A DNA stretch of 64,000 bases, from positions 26,810,949 to 26,874,948 of the forward strand of contig NC_012879.2 in assembly GCF_000003195.3 (NCBI RefSeq). Reading direction: 5' to 3'. The position numbers and the translations under genes are program-made. The DNA is from Sorghum bicolor. Its lineage: Eukaryota > Streptophyta > Magnoliopsida > Poales > Poaceae. Below are positions 43,972 to 54,137 of the stretch, in pieces; position 1 is the stretch's first letter; every line of letters begins with the position of its first letter. Below the pieces are notes generated by a model that made no database searches, was not told the origin of the DNA, and saw only the letters and a program-made list of their open reading frames with translations.

Positions 43972-45530
43972 TAAGGTACATTAGCATTTTTCTTGTTCTT
44001 GTTCTTGTTCTTGTTCATTTTATTGCAATTAAGCTCTAGGTGCCCAACTTGCTAGCATTTGTTGCAATACTGACCATTGCTCTTCACAAAGCTAGGCTTG
44101 TGAGTTGCAAAGGCCACCTTGCCTTTCTTGGGGGTATAGCCTAATCCCTCTTTGTTGAGAGAAAACCTTTGGCTACCCAAGCACTTTAGCAAGCGGGCCT
44201 CACCACCATAGGCTTTGCCTAGGGTGTGAGTGAGCTCATCCACCTCTCTCTTGAGAGTCTCATTCTCAACCTTTAGTGATGTATCACAAGTGATACCGAC
44301 ACTAAAAGTAGAGGTAGAGTTGGTTGTGGTGGATGAAGACCTACAAGAAGAGTTAATGGCAACAATAATAGATGAGTTGACTGATTCTTTAATTAAGTCA
44401 GATGTTGTGCCCACATCACATGATACAACAACCTTTTCCTTGATCTCTTCTAGCAACAAGGAGTGAGCTTTTTCAAGCTTGGTGTGAGCCTTGCCAAGCT
44501 TCTTATGGGCATCCAGTAGCTTCTCGTGAGTAGCATTGAGCTCATCAAAGGATTGCTCAAGTGCTTTTAACTTTTTGGCCAATTCTTTGCACTTCTTGTT
44601 TTTAGAATGAATAAGTGAATCGGCTTTCTCTAACATATCCATGAGTTGTTCATTAGTGAATTCATTTTCATCATCACTATCACTATCAAGTTTATGTTCA
44701 CTTTCACTTTCACTGTTATCATATCGTACCTTGTGGACCTTGGCCATGAAGCATGAAGGAGTGTCGAAGAGTGATGGCTTGTTGTTGATAGCAATACTAG
44801 CAAGCGCTTTCTTCTTGGTGCCTTGTCATCATCACTTGAATCATCATCCGAAGAAGCATCACTATCCCATGTCACAATATAGGATCCACCCTTCTTCTTC
44901 TTCTTAAAGACCATCTTTTTCTCTTTCTTTTCTTTCTTGTCCTTCTTGTTCTTCTTCTCATGCTCGTCATTGTCACTATTGTAAGGATAATCCACCACAA
45001 TGTGATCGGGGCTCTTGCACTTGTAGCATAGCCTCACATACTCTTTGTTCTTGAAATGATCTCTTCTCTTTCTTGTGTGATAGCCCTTCTTATTCATCAT
45101 CTTCCCAAATTTGCGGACAAAGAGTGCTAGTGCTTCATCATCACTATCATTATTGGAGCACTCCTTATCACATGATTCTTTCTTCTTGGCCTTGCCCTTG
45201 TTCTAGCTCTTGGATGAAGAGCTAGCTTTGAATGCTACGCTTTTCTTCTTCTTATCATCATCATTGTTCTTCATTAACTCATCATCATTGTTATTGTATT
45301 GATCCTCGGTCCTGATGTCTCCAAGTACCTAATTGGGAGATACATTCTTCACACCGACTCTAAAGATGATTGTTCTCAATGTCTTGAACCTCTTGGGAAA
45401 GTACATCAAGAACTTGTGAATGAAGTCTTCATCCTTCACTTTCTCACCAAGGCCCTTGAGATCGTTGATGATGACTTGGAGCCTATAGAACATCTCTGGC
45501 ATCCTTAGCATATAGAACATATCCGGCATC
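43972..45530 (-). pseudogene. Gag of Copia element D, broken and 5'-truncated
   Basis: From the minus-strand start: IINDLKGLGEKVKDEDFIHKF (Gag core, near 45450), a Lys/Ser-rich region, a first zinc knuckle CYKCKSPDHIVVDY (44987-45028) whose last Cys is Tyr, an acidic stretch (DSDSDDENEF), a long coiled coil (KKCKELAKKLKALEQSFDEL, HKKLGKAHTKLEKAHSLLLE; about 44640-44430), and a second knuckle CNKC…GHLELNC near 44020-44064 with a TAG inside. Several frameshifts separate the pieces. Two knuckles plus the coiled coil fit SIRE/Maximus Gag. The N-terminal part is lost at the junction near 45530. Confidence 0.85.
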
Positions 45531-45750
45531 CTTAGCATGAGCGGATGAGGTTGATGGCATCGCCGACAGCGGTCGGCCAGTAGAAACCTTGCCAGAAGGT
45601 GTTTCAAATGAGAGTCCTTGGAGCTACGTGGTGGCCGCAAGCCCCTGAGTGTATGTGCTTGAGGAGCATCCTTCCTTCCTCGATGGTGATGCATCGTTGA
45701 AGAATCCCTATTGGGCTTCGACGATACAACTCCTTGTTGTTGCCATAGAT
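45530..45750 (-). pseudogene. Fragment of a Tat-type Gypsy integrase (zinc-binding domain)
   Basis: One minus-strand frame reads ELYRRSPIGILQRCITIEEG, then LLKHIHSGACGHHVAPRTL, a stop, and FWQGFYWPTAVGDAINLIRS, followed by a Cys pair. This matches the N-terminal HHCC region of integrases from Tat-lineage Gypsy elements. It ends in a 27-bp imperfect duplication (about 45484-45535) at the junction with the Copia gag of D. It is a fragment only. Confidence 0.7.
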
Positions 45751-46095
45751 GACTATTTACGGTCGATAACATCTACTTTTATTAGAACTTTAGACCCAAA
45801 GGAAAACATTAAAACACACTAGTCTAGGATTTAAACTAACAATTTCCACAAGTTTTGCATATTTTGTATTTTCTAGGGTCTATTTCCAGAAAAGCTGAAA
45901 AGAGGTATTCAAGTGCAAAATAAACACGAAACTTATCTGCCATGAAAAGATTAAGAATGGTACATGAGAAGACTCTAGAAGACACCCAAAGAGCCGGGGG
46001 GTTAGAGGCTGCCAGGTGGGGCTGACCGGCCCCACCCTAGCGCCGGCCGGTGCCCCAATGTTACGGTTTCGGCCCCCCTTCTGGAAGCTTCCGCC
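45751..46095 (+). repeat. 5' part of a diverged LTR related to families 1 and 2
   Basis: ACGGTCGATAACATCTACTTTT, CCACAAGTTTTGCATATTTTG, GAAGACTCTAGAAGACACC and the GC-rich GCTGACCGGCCCCACC follow the same order as in the family-1 LTR (ACGGTCC, CCACGAGTTTTGGTG, GAAGACTCTAGAAGCCACG, GC block). The similarity is patchy. It stops at the CACTA end at 46096. Confidence 0.5.
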
Positions 46096-46641
46096 CACTA
46101 CTAACTTTTATCCATATTGCAACCATGTTTTGGCGCAACGGCAAGGTTTTGGTTGCAAAAGGGGTGGTCTCACAACCATTTTAAGTTTTGGTTGCGATAG
46201 ACAGCAATATTGCCACCAAAATTGTCTCGTTGCAAAAAGTGTTAAGATCATTGCGATAGGGAATTGCTATCGCAACGAAATGCCGAATGGTTGCAAGATG
46301 TTGTCCCTATTGCCACAAAGTAACTGGTATTGCAGTGAGTTAAATTGACGCTGCAATAGTAGATTGATATTGCAACAATTTTAATTTCTGGTTGCAAGAC
46401 TAGGCCTATATTGCCATGGTGAGCTTGGCATTGCGGATATATGTATGGGCGTTGCAATACTAAAATGATATTGCAACACTTCCATCTTTTAGTTGCAAGA
46501 ATTTTATACAATTACCACGATTTAAATTGTGTTGCAGGGAGTTTTATTAGCGTTGCTTTATTTATGATTTGATCATACAATGTCTACATAATTGAAATCT
46601 TCTTCAAGTCACCTCCCTCCTTCAAGATCAACGGTCCATAA
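46096..46641. mobile_element. CACTA-like DNA transposon end with subterminal repeats
   Basis: CACTACTAACTTTTATCC at 46096 fits a CACTA terminus. The next 450 bp carry about nine TTGCAA motifs plus many ATTGC/GCAAT variants in both orientations, an arrangement typical of CACTA subterminal regions. The other terminus is not present before copy G begins at 46642. It could lie beyond the right end of the window if G inserted into it. Confidence 0.55.
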
Positions 46642-48294
46642 TGTTGGGTATTCTTAACATCATTACCAAAAGTAGACTTAGTTTTCTAATTCTAGTAACG
46701 GTGCCAAAAATGCCAAACCTATCCCTCACACCACTTAAGCCAAGTTGTCATCCCCAACATGACATGAGAGACACGGTATTGAAATATGCAATTGCTCTTC
46801 TAAATAAATAATGAATGAGATCTGCAAGCGCACAGATTAATACTGAAGCAGCATTTTAACCGGGAAGTATTTCAGGTATCGTTATTTATATTTTTACCAC
46901 TGGGAAGGGATTAGGAATCATCAACATTGATTACAGAATAGAATATGAGATTGAGTATCTATCATTGCATGTATAATTGAGAACATTTATCTAACTCTTT
47001 CATACAGGGATAAGAGTCACATAAAACATATATGAAATAATGAATAGTGACAAAGATAATTAGTGTGATCTAGCCACATAATAAATATGATAAGCACCTC
47101 AATTAGATACTCTAGAAAGTCATTAGCATGGAATTAGAATGAACTACAAGAATATTTCCTAAGTTATTCTAAACTATATAGTCTAGCATTATCATAATTA
47201 GTGCAAGCATACTTAGCAATCATTGCGAGACAAGACTACGCCCATGCATAGTGATATGAGCAAGGTAAATGAGAAACATAGCAATCACTCCCCTGTAATA
47301 ATATTGCTCTGCCATCCCAATACACGAGAGGGGGACTATATAAGAATCAATGAAGTTGTCACTATCACGAACTACCCCACGATCTGGCATATTGGGTACA
47401 ATCGCAGATAAATACGGTATAAGCACCACGCCAACACAATATCTATCATTTACCTATGGATCCGATGGATAAATGCTATATGATCCTAAGCATGTATATA
47501 CATCCAATCTAACTAAGCCAAGTACATACCTATGATAAACTAAGAACAATATAATCTTGAATATAAGCAAGTAGAGCAAAGTCATAAACAATATATTGAA
47601 GTAGAACAAAGTCATATTCATAATATTGAAGAACAAAGATAATTAGAAAGCAATTAGAAGCACAATTAGAGAATTACCAAGAATCCTCTTGACAGATCCG
47701 GAAACCAATCGAAGATTGACTCCTTCTAGTTCTAATCCTATGTAGCTATGCTAATCTAGATGTCTAATTGATGTGGTGGCTCTAATCTTGATCAGAGGCT
47801 TCTTCTCCCTTGAGAATAATGAATTAGGGTTGAGAGGCTCTCTCCTCCGGGGCCAGGGGGTCTGGTTTTATAGTCCCTTCAAGTGAATATGGGCCGTTGG
47901 ATCAAACTGACATTGATTGAACGGTTATCCTTGATCCTTTAGGTCGGTGGAGATCTCCCACGAAGCAGAGTCCTGATTGAACTCTCAGAGGGGGCGGGCG
48001 CCCAGGGCAGGTGGGCGGGCGCCCTGCCTCTGGCCCCGTTTCGCCTCCGCTTCGGTCTCGTGGCTTTTGGAGTCTTCTAGATGTAAGATAATTGCGCGGC
48101 ACGTTAATATCTCTATGTAATCCCGACGTGTGGGCCTTTCTTCCGTATTTCCTGATAACCCCCTGCAGAAATAGACAAACACCAAAACTCGTGGAATTCT
48201 GTCAGATAAAACCCTAAGTCTAGATGTTGATTTCATTTGGATCCTTTTCTTTATTTATTTGATAATTAAATTTGATACTTAAGGACCGTCAACA
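46642..48294 (-). repeat. 3' LTR of copy G (1653 bp)
   Basis: The plus strand starts TGTTGGGTATTC and ends GGACCGTCAACA, the exact complement of the family ends. The TATA box complement TTTTATA lies at 47866-47872. The fossil primer binding site lies near 46700-46717. This LTR is somewhat more diverged from B and H than they are from each other. Confidence 0.94.
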
Positions 48295-48296
48295 AA

Positions 48297-48309
48297 CTCC
48301 CCCAAGCTT
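48297..48309 (-). other. Polypurine tract of copy G
   Basis: CTCCCCCAAGCTT is the complement of the family tract, next to the LTR edge at 48294. Confidence 0.85.
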
Positions 48310-50462
48310 ACCTCTTGCTCGTCCCTGAGCAAGGATAGACTCAGCTATGGATCATAAGTTGTTGCAATATCTTTAAAAATTGACGGTACACATGCTTTTT
48401 TAAATAAGATCTCATCTTTGAGTTAGAGTAAACTGTCAAGACTTAAAACAAACTTACTTTACCTTCACCATGGGACTTGTAACCGTCACTTCTATCTTGA
48501 GTAGTTAAAAGATAAAACAGTCTAGTCAAGTGCCATGTCTCTTATTCTTGATCAGCTATAGCTCTGAAGTTTTTGCAGATTTTCAAATAAAACTCAGAGA
48601 TTCCTTGTATGACTCTCTTAGATCTCTCTTTTGTGGTATTTCTGGATCCTTACCAAGGCAGTGATGGTATATGCCTTCTCTCAAGATATGTAGTATTTGT
48701 AGTATAAGGCATAGTGACATTGCCTTCTCTATCACCCTACTCTAATAAGGCTTTTACATCTAGAGCTCATAGGTGGGAGATAAAATATACATACTTATAA
48801 GACATTTATTGTATAGTCAAACCATGGATCCAAAGAAACAAATCAATAAGTCAAATCAAGATGTGCATGTGTGGCGAATGAATGGTGTATGGTGGTAATG
48901 GTGATATAATGGTGGAAGTCTAATTCTACTTTTGCTCTTTTGAGGGGATATATACCTTTCTTGCTTTTTGAAACTTTATGAGGAGAATGAGATGCTCTTC
49001 TCTTTTTTTTCTTTTCTCTCAGGTGGGTATCTTGTACCCCTAATTCTACTGTCGGACACTTGTCCATTTTTACCTCTCGTCTCACTTTTTCTTTTCTTCG
49101 AGGTTCCGGGCACTTGCCCCTTTTTATTTCCTCGTATCTCTTTTTTTTAGAGCACTCATCTCTTGAGATAATATAGCAAGTGGTAGTAACAAGATAACTT
49201 GAGCATTTATTTCATAAGGAAAAACAAAAATATTTTTGGCTATTCTCTCCCGGATTAGGAGTAGAATATTTTTGGGTGATTCTGGAGATAGAAATGAGTA
49301 GATATATGTGGATGGTACTTCTAGAGTAGAAGTAGCATATATGAGTGAACGTGCAAGTGAATCTTGATTTAACCACATGACAAGCTCCTAAGGGTCTACA
49401 CAGCTTGACCACACTCAATGCTCATAAGCAGTAAATAATAAATGTGTGGCTCAAAGTCTAGCAAGCATGTATATATGGCTGTGGTAGGAATTTAAACTCT
49501 CATCATACAGGAACTCATCATGTAATATTTTAAAGATTTTCAAAGATAAAATTCTCCAGAATTCTAGCATCTCTAGGAACAGATAAACAACAGCTCAACC
49601 TTCCCATATCGTATCCGTTAACAACTTAGACTTCAAATCAAGTTTTCATCCCACAAGTTTAGGTCTAGAGCAAGCTTTAAATCATAACAGTTATATCTAA
49701 ACTTGAGAGAGAACTTAAAATGTGCAAATTAGGCAGAGCAACTATTCATCATATCCATGCTTGAGTTTTATTTAGATACAGATTAGCATAGCCACTTTCT
49801 TTATTTATTAAACACACTAAGCAAAAGATATATATATAAGCATAAAATCTTTATTTGGTTTTTCATAGTTATGTATATTTAAATTCTAAAATAATATAAG
49901 TATAAAGATAGATAGATAGAAATACTTATCGAGATAAATGGGGGTGCTCTCCCCCAAGCTGAATTTTGACGTAATTTCTCTTGATGTAGCTAGCAGGTGA
50001 CAGAGGTGTATTTGAAAGTCAGCAGCATTCTGACAGCGATTAGAATGTCCTCCGTCTGCTAGTCTTCTTGATTCTTAAATTCTGTGGAGCTCAAATAGAC
50101 AACAAAGCTTGTGGAACTGATTAAGTGTTAGCATAAATATCTAGCCTTTATCCTGTTGAGACTCCTTAATAATTATTACTCTCTATTCTTTTATATTTTC
50201 GTTTTATAAAACAGAAAAGAAATTTTTATTTTATTTTTATGCCACCACAGTGAATGTACTTATGGGTTTTATAAAACAGTGAATGTACTCACATGGGGCT
50301 TACTGTTTTTCATATTTTTATTTTATTTTTAAGATAGTATGAACATAATTAACTAAGTAAACTAGTTGAAATAATTGAAAGGGAAAGAATAACTACCAAG
50401 TTTACCTCTTGGCAAGGCGTTCGGTGTTTTTTTAAGTCCTCCGAACAGGACTCTCCTCTTTC
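48310..50462 (-). other. 3' noncoding region of copy G
   Basis: Collinear with the other family-1 tails. Palindromes GGACACTTGTCC (49054-49065) and GGGCACTTGCCC (49108-49119) are intact. The second has the GGGC form seen in E rather than the GAGC form of A and H. Internal polypurine-like motif complement at 49949-49960. Confidence 0.75.
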
Positions 50463-51805
50463 TCAATTGTCCTGGGATTCGTTGGGTGGCAGAGTCGGTA
50501 CTTCCGGCGGCGCCTCCTCTTCATGTATAGTTATCTTCTCTTTCCATACCTGACTCGGTGCTACGGTCTCCTCTGGATAATTCTGTTTAAACTCTACGTC
50601 TTCTGACCTTATCACTTCTCCTTCATAGTCTGTCCATCCGTCCTTGATGATTTGCCTCCTCTGGTTGCGGTTGCGTTGTTTTCTTACCTGCTTAGATTCT
50701 TCAACGATATAGTTAGGGTCAGTAAAATAACGGCGTACCTTCTCTGAGGGGAAGTGCATATGGACTTCTCCGGTTCCAATGTAGATAATTGCTTTAACGG
50801 TGCTGAGGAACGGTCTCCCAAGGATGATGGGTGGATCATACTCGTCTTCTCCCATGTCAATAACCTGAAAGTCTGTGTAGACAAAATGATCGTCTATTTT
50901 GACTGGGACATCAGTTACTATTCCTTTAACTTCTTGAAACGTCCAATCTGCCATCTGGAGCTGAATGTATGTTGGTTTCAGGGGCATGGTTCCGAACAAG
51001 AGCCGATAGGTGACTGCGGCCATTATGTTGACGCCCGATCCGGTGTCGCAAAATGTCTTGTAGAAGCTGTATCCATTTATGGAGCAAAAGATGTTTGGCA
51101 TTCCTGGGTCATCCTTCTTGGTCAAAAATGGTGACTTAAGTTGGTGATCTTGGCCTCCATGAACTACAGTGACCATCTTAGCTGACTCGGTCCATACTTG
51201 CTTGTTCCTGTTCCTCCTGTTGGTCCTCTTCCTTGATTCACGTCTGGATTGATCTGGAATTTGTGTAGTCTTGTTCTTGAAGAAAAATGTTTCCTTCCTC
51301 CCTTTGATGTAGAAACTGATCTTGGCAGCATTGGTGTGGATGATAGCTCCTGTGGTGTTCAGGAATGGCCTCCCTAAGATGATGGGTGCTCTCTCATCGT
51401 TACCGGTCTCTACCACTACGAATTCTGCTGGGGCATACAAGGTACCAACTCGTACGCAAAGGTTCTTCAATATTCCCTTTGGAAAAGTTATCGTTTGATC
51501 TGCAAACTGCAAACACATGGTTGTCTCTAATAAAGGATATGTAAAGAATTTTTCATAGAGTACCCTGGGTATAATGTTGACGCTAGAGCCAAAGTCGCAG
51601 AGTGCTTCTGGGATGTCCACCATGCCGATGGAGATCGGGATGACGGGGCATCCTGGATCGCCTCTCTTGACCGGCAGAAGGTCAGTAGAGAATTCAGTGA
51701 TGGGGTTACTCCAATTACCTGCATCAAACATGTCTACAAGATTTGCAGATTCTAATCCTTCCAGTTGTAATGGTATATCGGGGTTAGTAGCAGGAACAGC
51801 AGCAG
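50463..51805 (-). pseudogene. Gag-protease of copy G, C-terminal part with both protease domains
   Basis: The frame is open from the I insertion edge to the stop at 50463. It contains the first domain (CDFGSSVNIIP, ILGRPFLNTTGA), the basic linker (RKRTNRRNRNKQ) and the second domain (CDTGSGVNIM, ILGRPFLSTVKA). It is separated from its Gag by solo LTR I, so it is no longer translated as one chain. Residues read through the edge into I are not part of the protein. Confidence 0.9.
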
Positions 51806-52325
51806 TGTCACACCCGGATGTAAAAGAGCATTCGGGTGTCAAATCACATGTGCGCCAGGATCTCAAATTCACACACATGGATCGACATCATCAATGGTAC
51901 AAAACACAGTGTTCAAACGAATTACATAAATGAGAGTAAATGTACCATTATTACAAGCCAAAAGTTTATCAAAGTGCGAAAGGGAAGCATAAGCTAAACT
52001 GTTCCAAAGATAAAAGAGGAAACTAAACGCCGACGCAGCAGGACCACCTTGCCACAGGAAGGTCGACGGCAGAACCACACGAGCCTAACAACCGGGAGAC
52101 TCAGGGTAGTCCTCAGGGAAATCACAATTGTACTCCTGATCGTCCGAGCAACCTTTAATGATTATAGCAAGGGTGAGCTCATGTCGAACTCAGCAAGCAC
52201 AGACGGAAAGTAATGACATGCAAGGCTTAAAACAAGGTAAAGCTGACTTGGTTTGACTGCGGTAGCATTTTAGTTGATCACTTTATTTATGACTATTATT
52301 AGAACAACCTATTACTAATTATGAG

Positions 52326-53977
52326 TGTTGACGGTCCTTAAGTATCAAATTTAATTATCAAATAAATAAAGAAAAGGATCCAAATGAAATCAAGATCCGG
52401 ACCTAGGGTTTTATCTGACAGAATTCCACGAGTTTTGGTGTTTGTCTATTTCTGCAGGGGGTTATCAGGAAATATGGAAGAAAGGCCCACATGTCAGGAT
52501 TACGTAAAGGTATTAACGTGCTGCGCAATTATCTTACATCTAGAAGACTCCAGAAGCCACGAGACCGAAGCGGAGGCGAAACGGGGCCAGACCCTGGGCG
52601 GCCGCCCAGTTGGTCAGGGCGCCCGCCCACCTCCTGAGTCCAATCAGGACTCTGCTTTGCGGGAGATCTCCACCGACCTAAAGGATGAATCTAAACCATA
52701 CAATCTATGTCGGTTTGATCCAAGGGCCCATATTCACTTGAAGGGACTATAAAACCAGACCCCCTGGCCCCTGGAGCAGAGAGCCTCTCAACCCTAATTC
52801 ATTGTTCCATCAAGGGAGAAGAAGCCTCTAATCAAGATTAGAGCCACCACATCAATTAGATATCTAGATTAGCATAGCTACATAGGATTAGAACTAGAAG
52901 GAGTCAATCTTCGATTGGTTTCCGGATCTGTCAAGAGGATTCTTGGTAATTCTCTAATTGTGCTTCTAATTACTTTCTAATTATCTTTGTTCTTCAATAT
53001 TATGAATATGACTTTGTTCTACTTCAATATATTGCTTATGACATTGCTCTACTTGCTTATATTCAAGATTATATTGTTCTTAGTTTATCATAGTTATGTA
53101 CTTGGCTTAGTTAGATTCGATCTATATACATGCTTAGGATCGTATAGCGTTTATCCATCGGATCCATGGGTAAATGATAGATATTGTGTAGGCGTGGTGC
53201 TTATACCGTATTTATCTGCGATTGTACCCAATATGCCAGATCGTGGGGTGGTTCGTGATAGTGACAGCTTCATTGATTCTTATATAGTCCCCCTCTCGTG
53301 TATTGGGCTGGCAGAGCAACATTATTACAGGGGAGTGATTGCTATGTTTCTCATATTCCTTGCTAATATCACTATGCATGGGCGTAGTCTTGTCTCGCAA
53401 TGATTGCTAAGTATGCTTGCACTAACTATGATATGCTAGACTATATAGTTGAGAATAACTTAGGGAATTTTCTTGTAGTTCGTTCTAATACCATGCTAAT
53501 GACTTTCTAGAGTATCTAATTGAGGTGCTTATCATATTTATTATGTGGCTAGATCAGATTAGTTATCCTTGTCACTATTATTATTTCATATATCTTTTAT
53601 GTGACACTTATCCCTGTATGAAGAGTTAGATATAATGTTCTCAATTATACATGCAATGATAGATGCTCAATCTCATATTCTATTCTGTAATCATTAGTGA
53701 TGATTGCTAATCCCTTCCCAGTGGTAAACATATAAATAACGATACCTGGAATACTTCCCGGTTAAAATGCTACATCGGTATTAATCTGTGCGCTTGCAGA
53801 TCCAATTCATTATTTATTTAGAAGAGCAATTGCATATTTCAATACCGCGTCTCTTATATCATGCTGGGGATGACAACTTGGCTTAAGTGGTGTGAGGGAT
53901 AGGTTTGGCATTTTTGGCACCGTTGCTAGATTTAGAACTTAGTCTACTTTTAGTAATGATGTTAAGAATACCCAACA
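52326..53977 (+). repeat. 5' LTR of copy H (1652 bp)
   Basis: Starts TGTTGACGG, ends ACCCAACA. GGGCGGCCGCCC at 52596-52607, TATAAAA at 52748-52754, fossil primer binding site near 53910-53930. Confidence 0.95.
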
Positions 53978-53985
53978 AGCATTTT

Positions 53986-54003
53986 TGGCGCCGCTGCCGG
54001 GGA
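53986..54003 (+). other. Primer binding site of copy H (tRNA-Asp)
   Basis: TGGCGCCGCTGCCGGGGA differs from the tRNA-Asp complement at one base (GTT to GCT). Confidence 0.83.
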
Positions 54004-54137
54004 AGGTTGATTACTAATCAGGAATGGAATAAAAGAGTTTGAGTTATCATTCGCATCACTAATATGATTGAGCTTATCTATTCTCTCATACAGTTTTACC
54101 CTAATATTTTTCTATTTTATCTTATGCAGGGGAATGT

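Larger units (their letters stand above)
6464..45530 (-). mobile_element. Copia retrotransposon D (SIRE/Maximus-type), split by element C and truncated at its 5' end
   Basis: Read on the minus strand, the order is gag with two zinc knuckles and a coiled coil (45530-43970), protease (43475-43281), GAG-pre-integrase and integrase zinc region (43284-42920), remnant integrase C-terminus and RT start (42995-42135), then after the 32-kb insertion C the rest of RT and RNase H (10191-8943), a long 3' UTR and an LTR (7881-6464). This protease-integrase-RT-RNase H order is diagnostic of Copia. The coiled-coil gag extension fits the SIRE/Maximus lineage. The 5' LTR and gag start are missing, replaced near 45530 by a Gypsy fragment. 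Confidence 0.88.

Noticed and set aside
46110..46560. CRISPR-like or tandem satellite array
   Set aside because: TTGCAA motifs are irregularly spaced, in both orientations and without constant repeat and spacer lengths; a CACTA subterminal region fits better.
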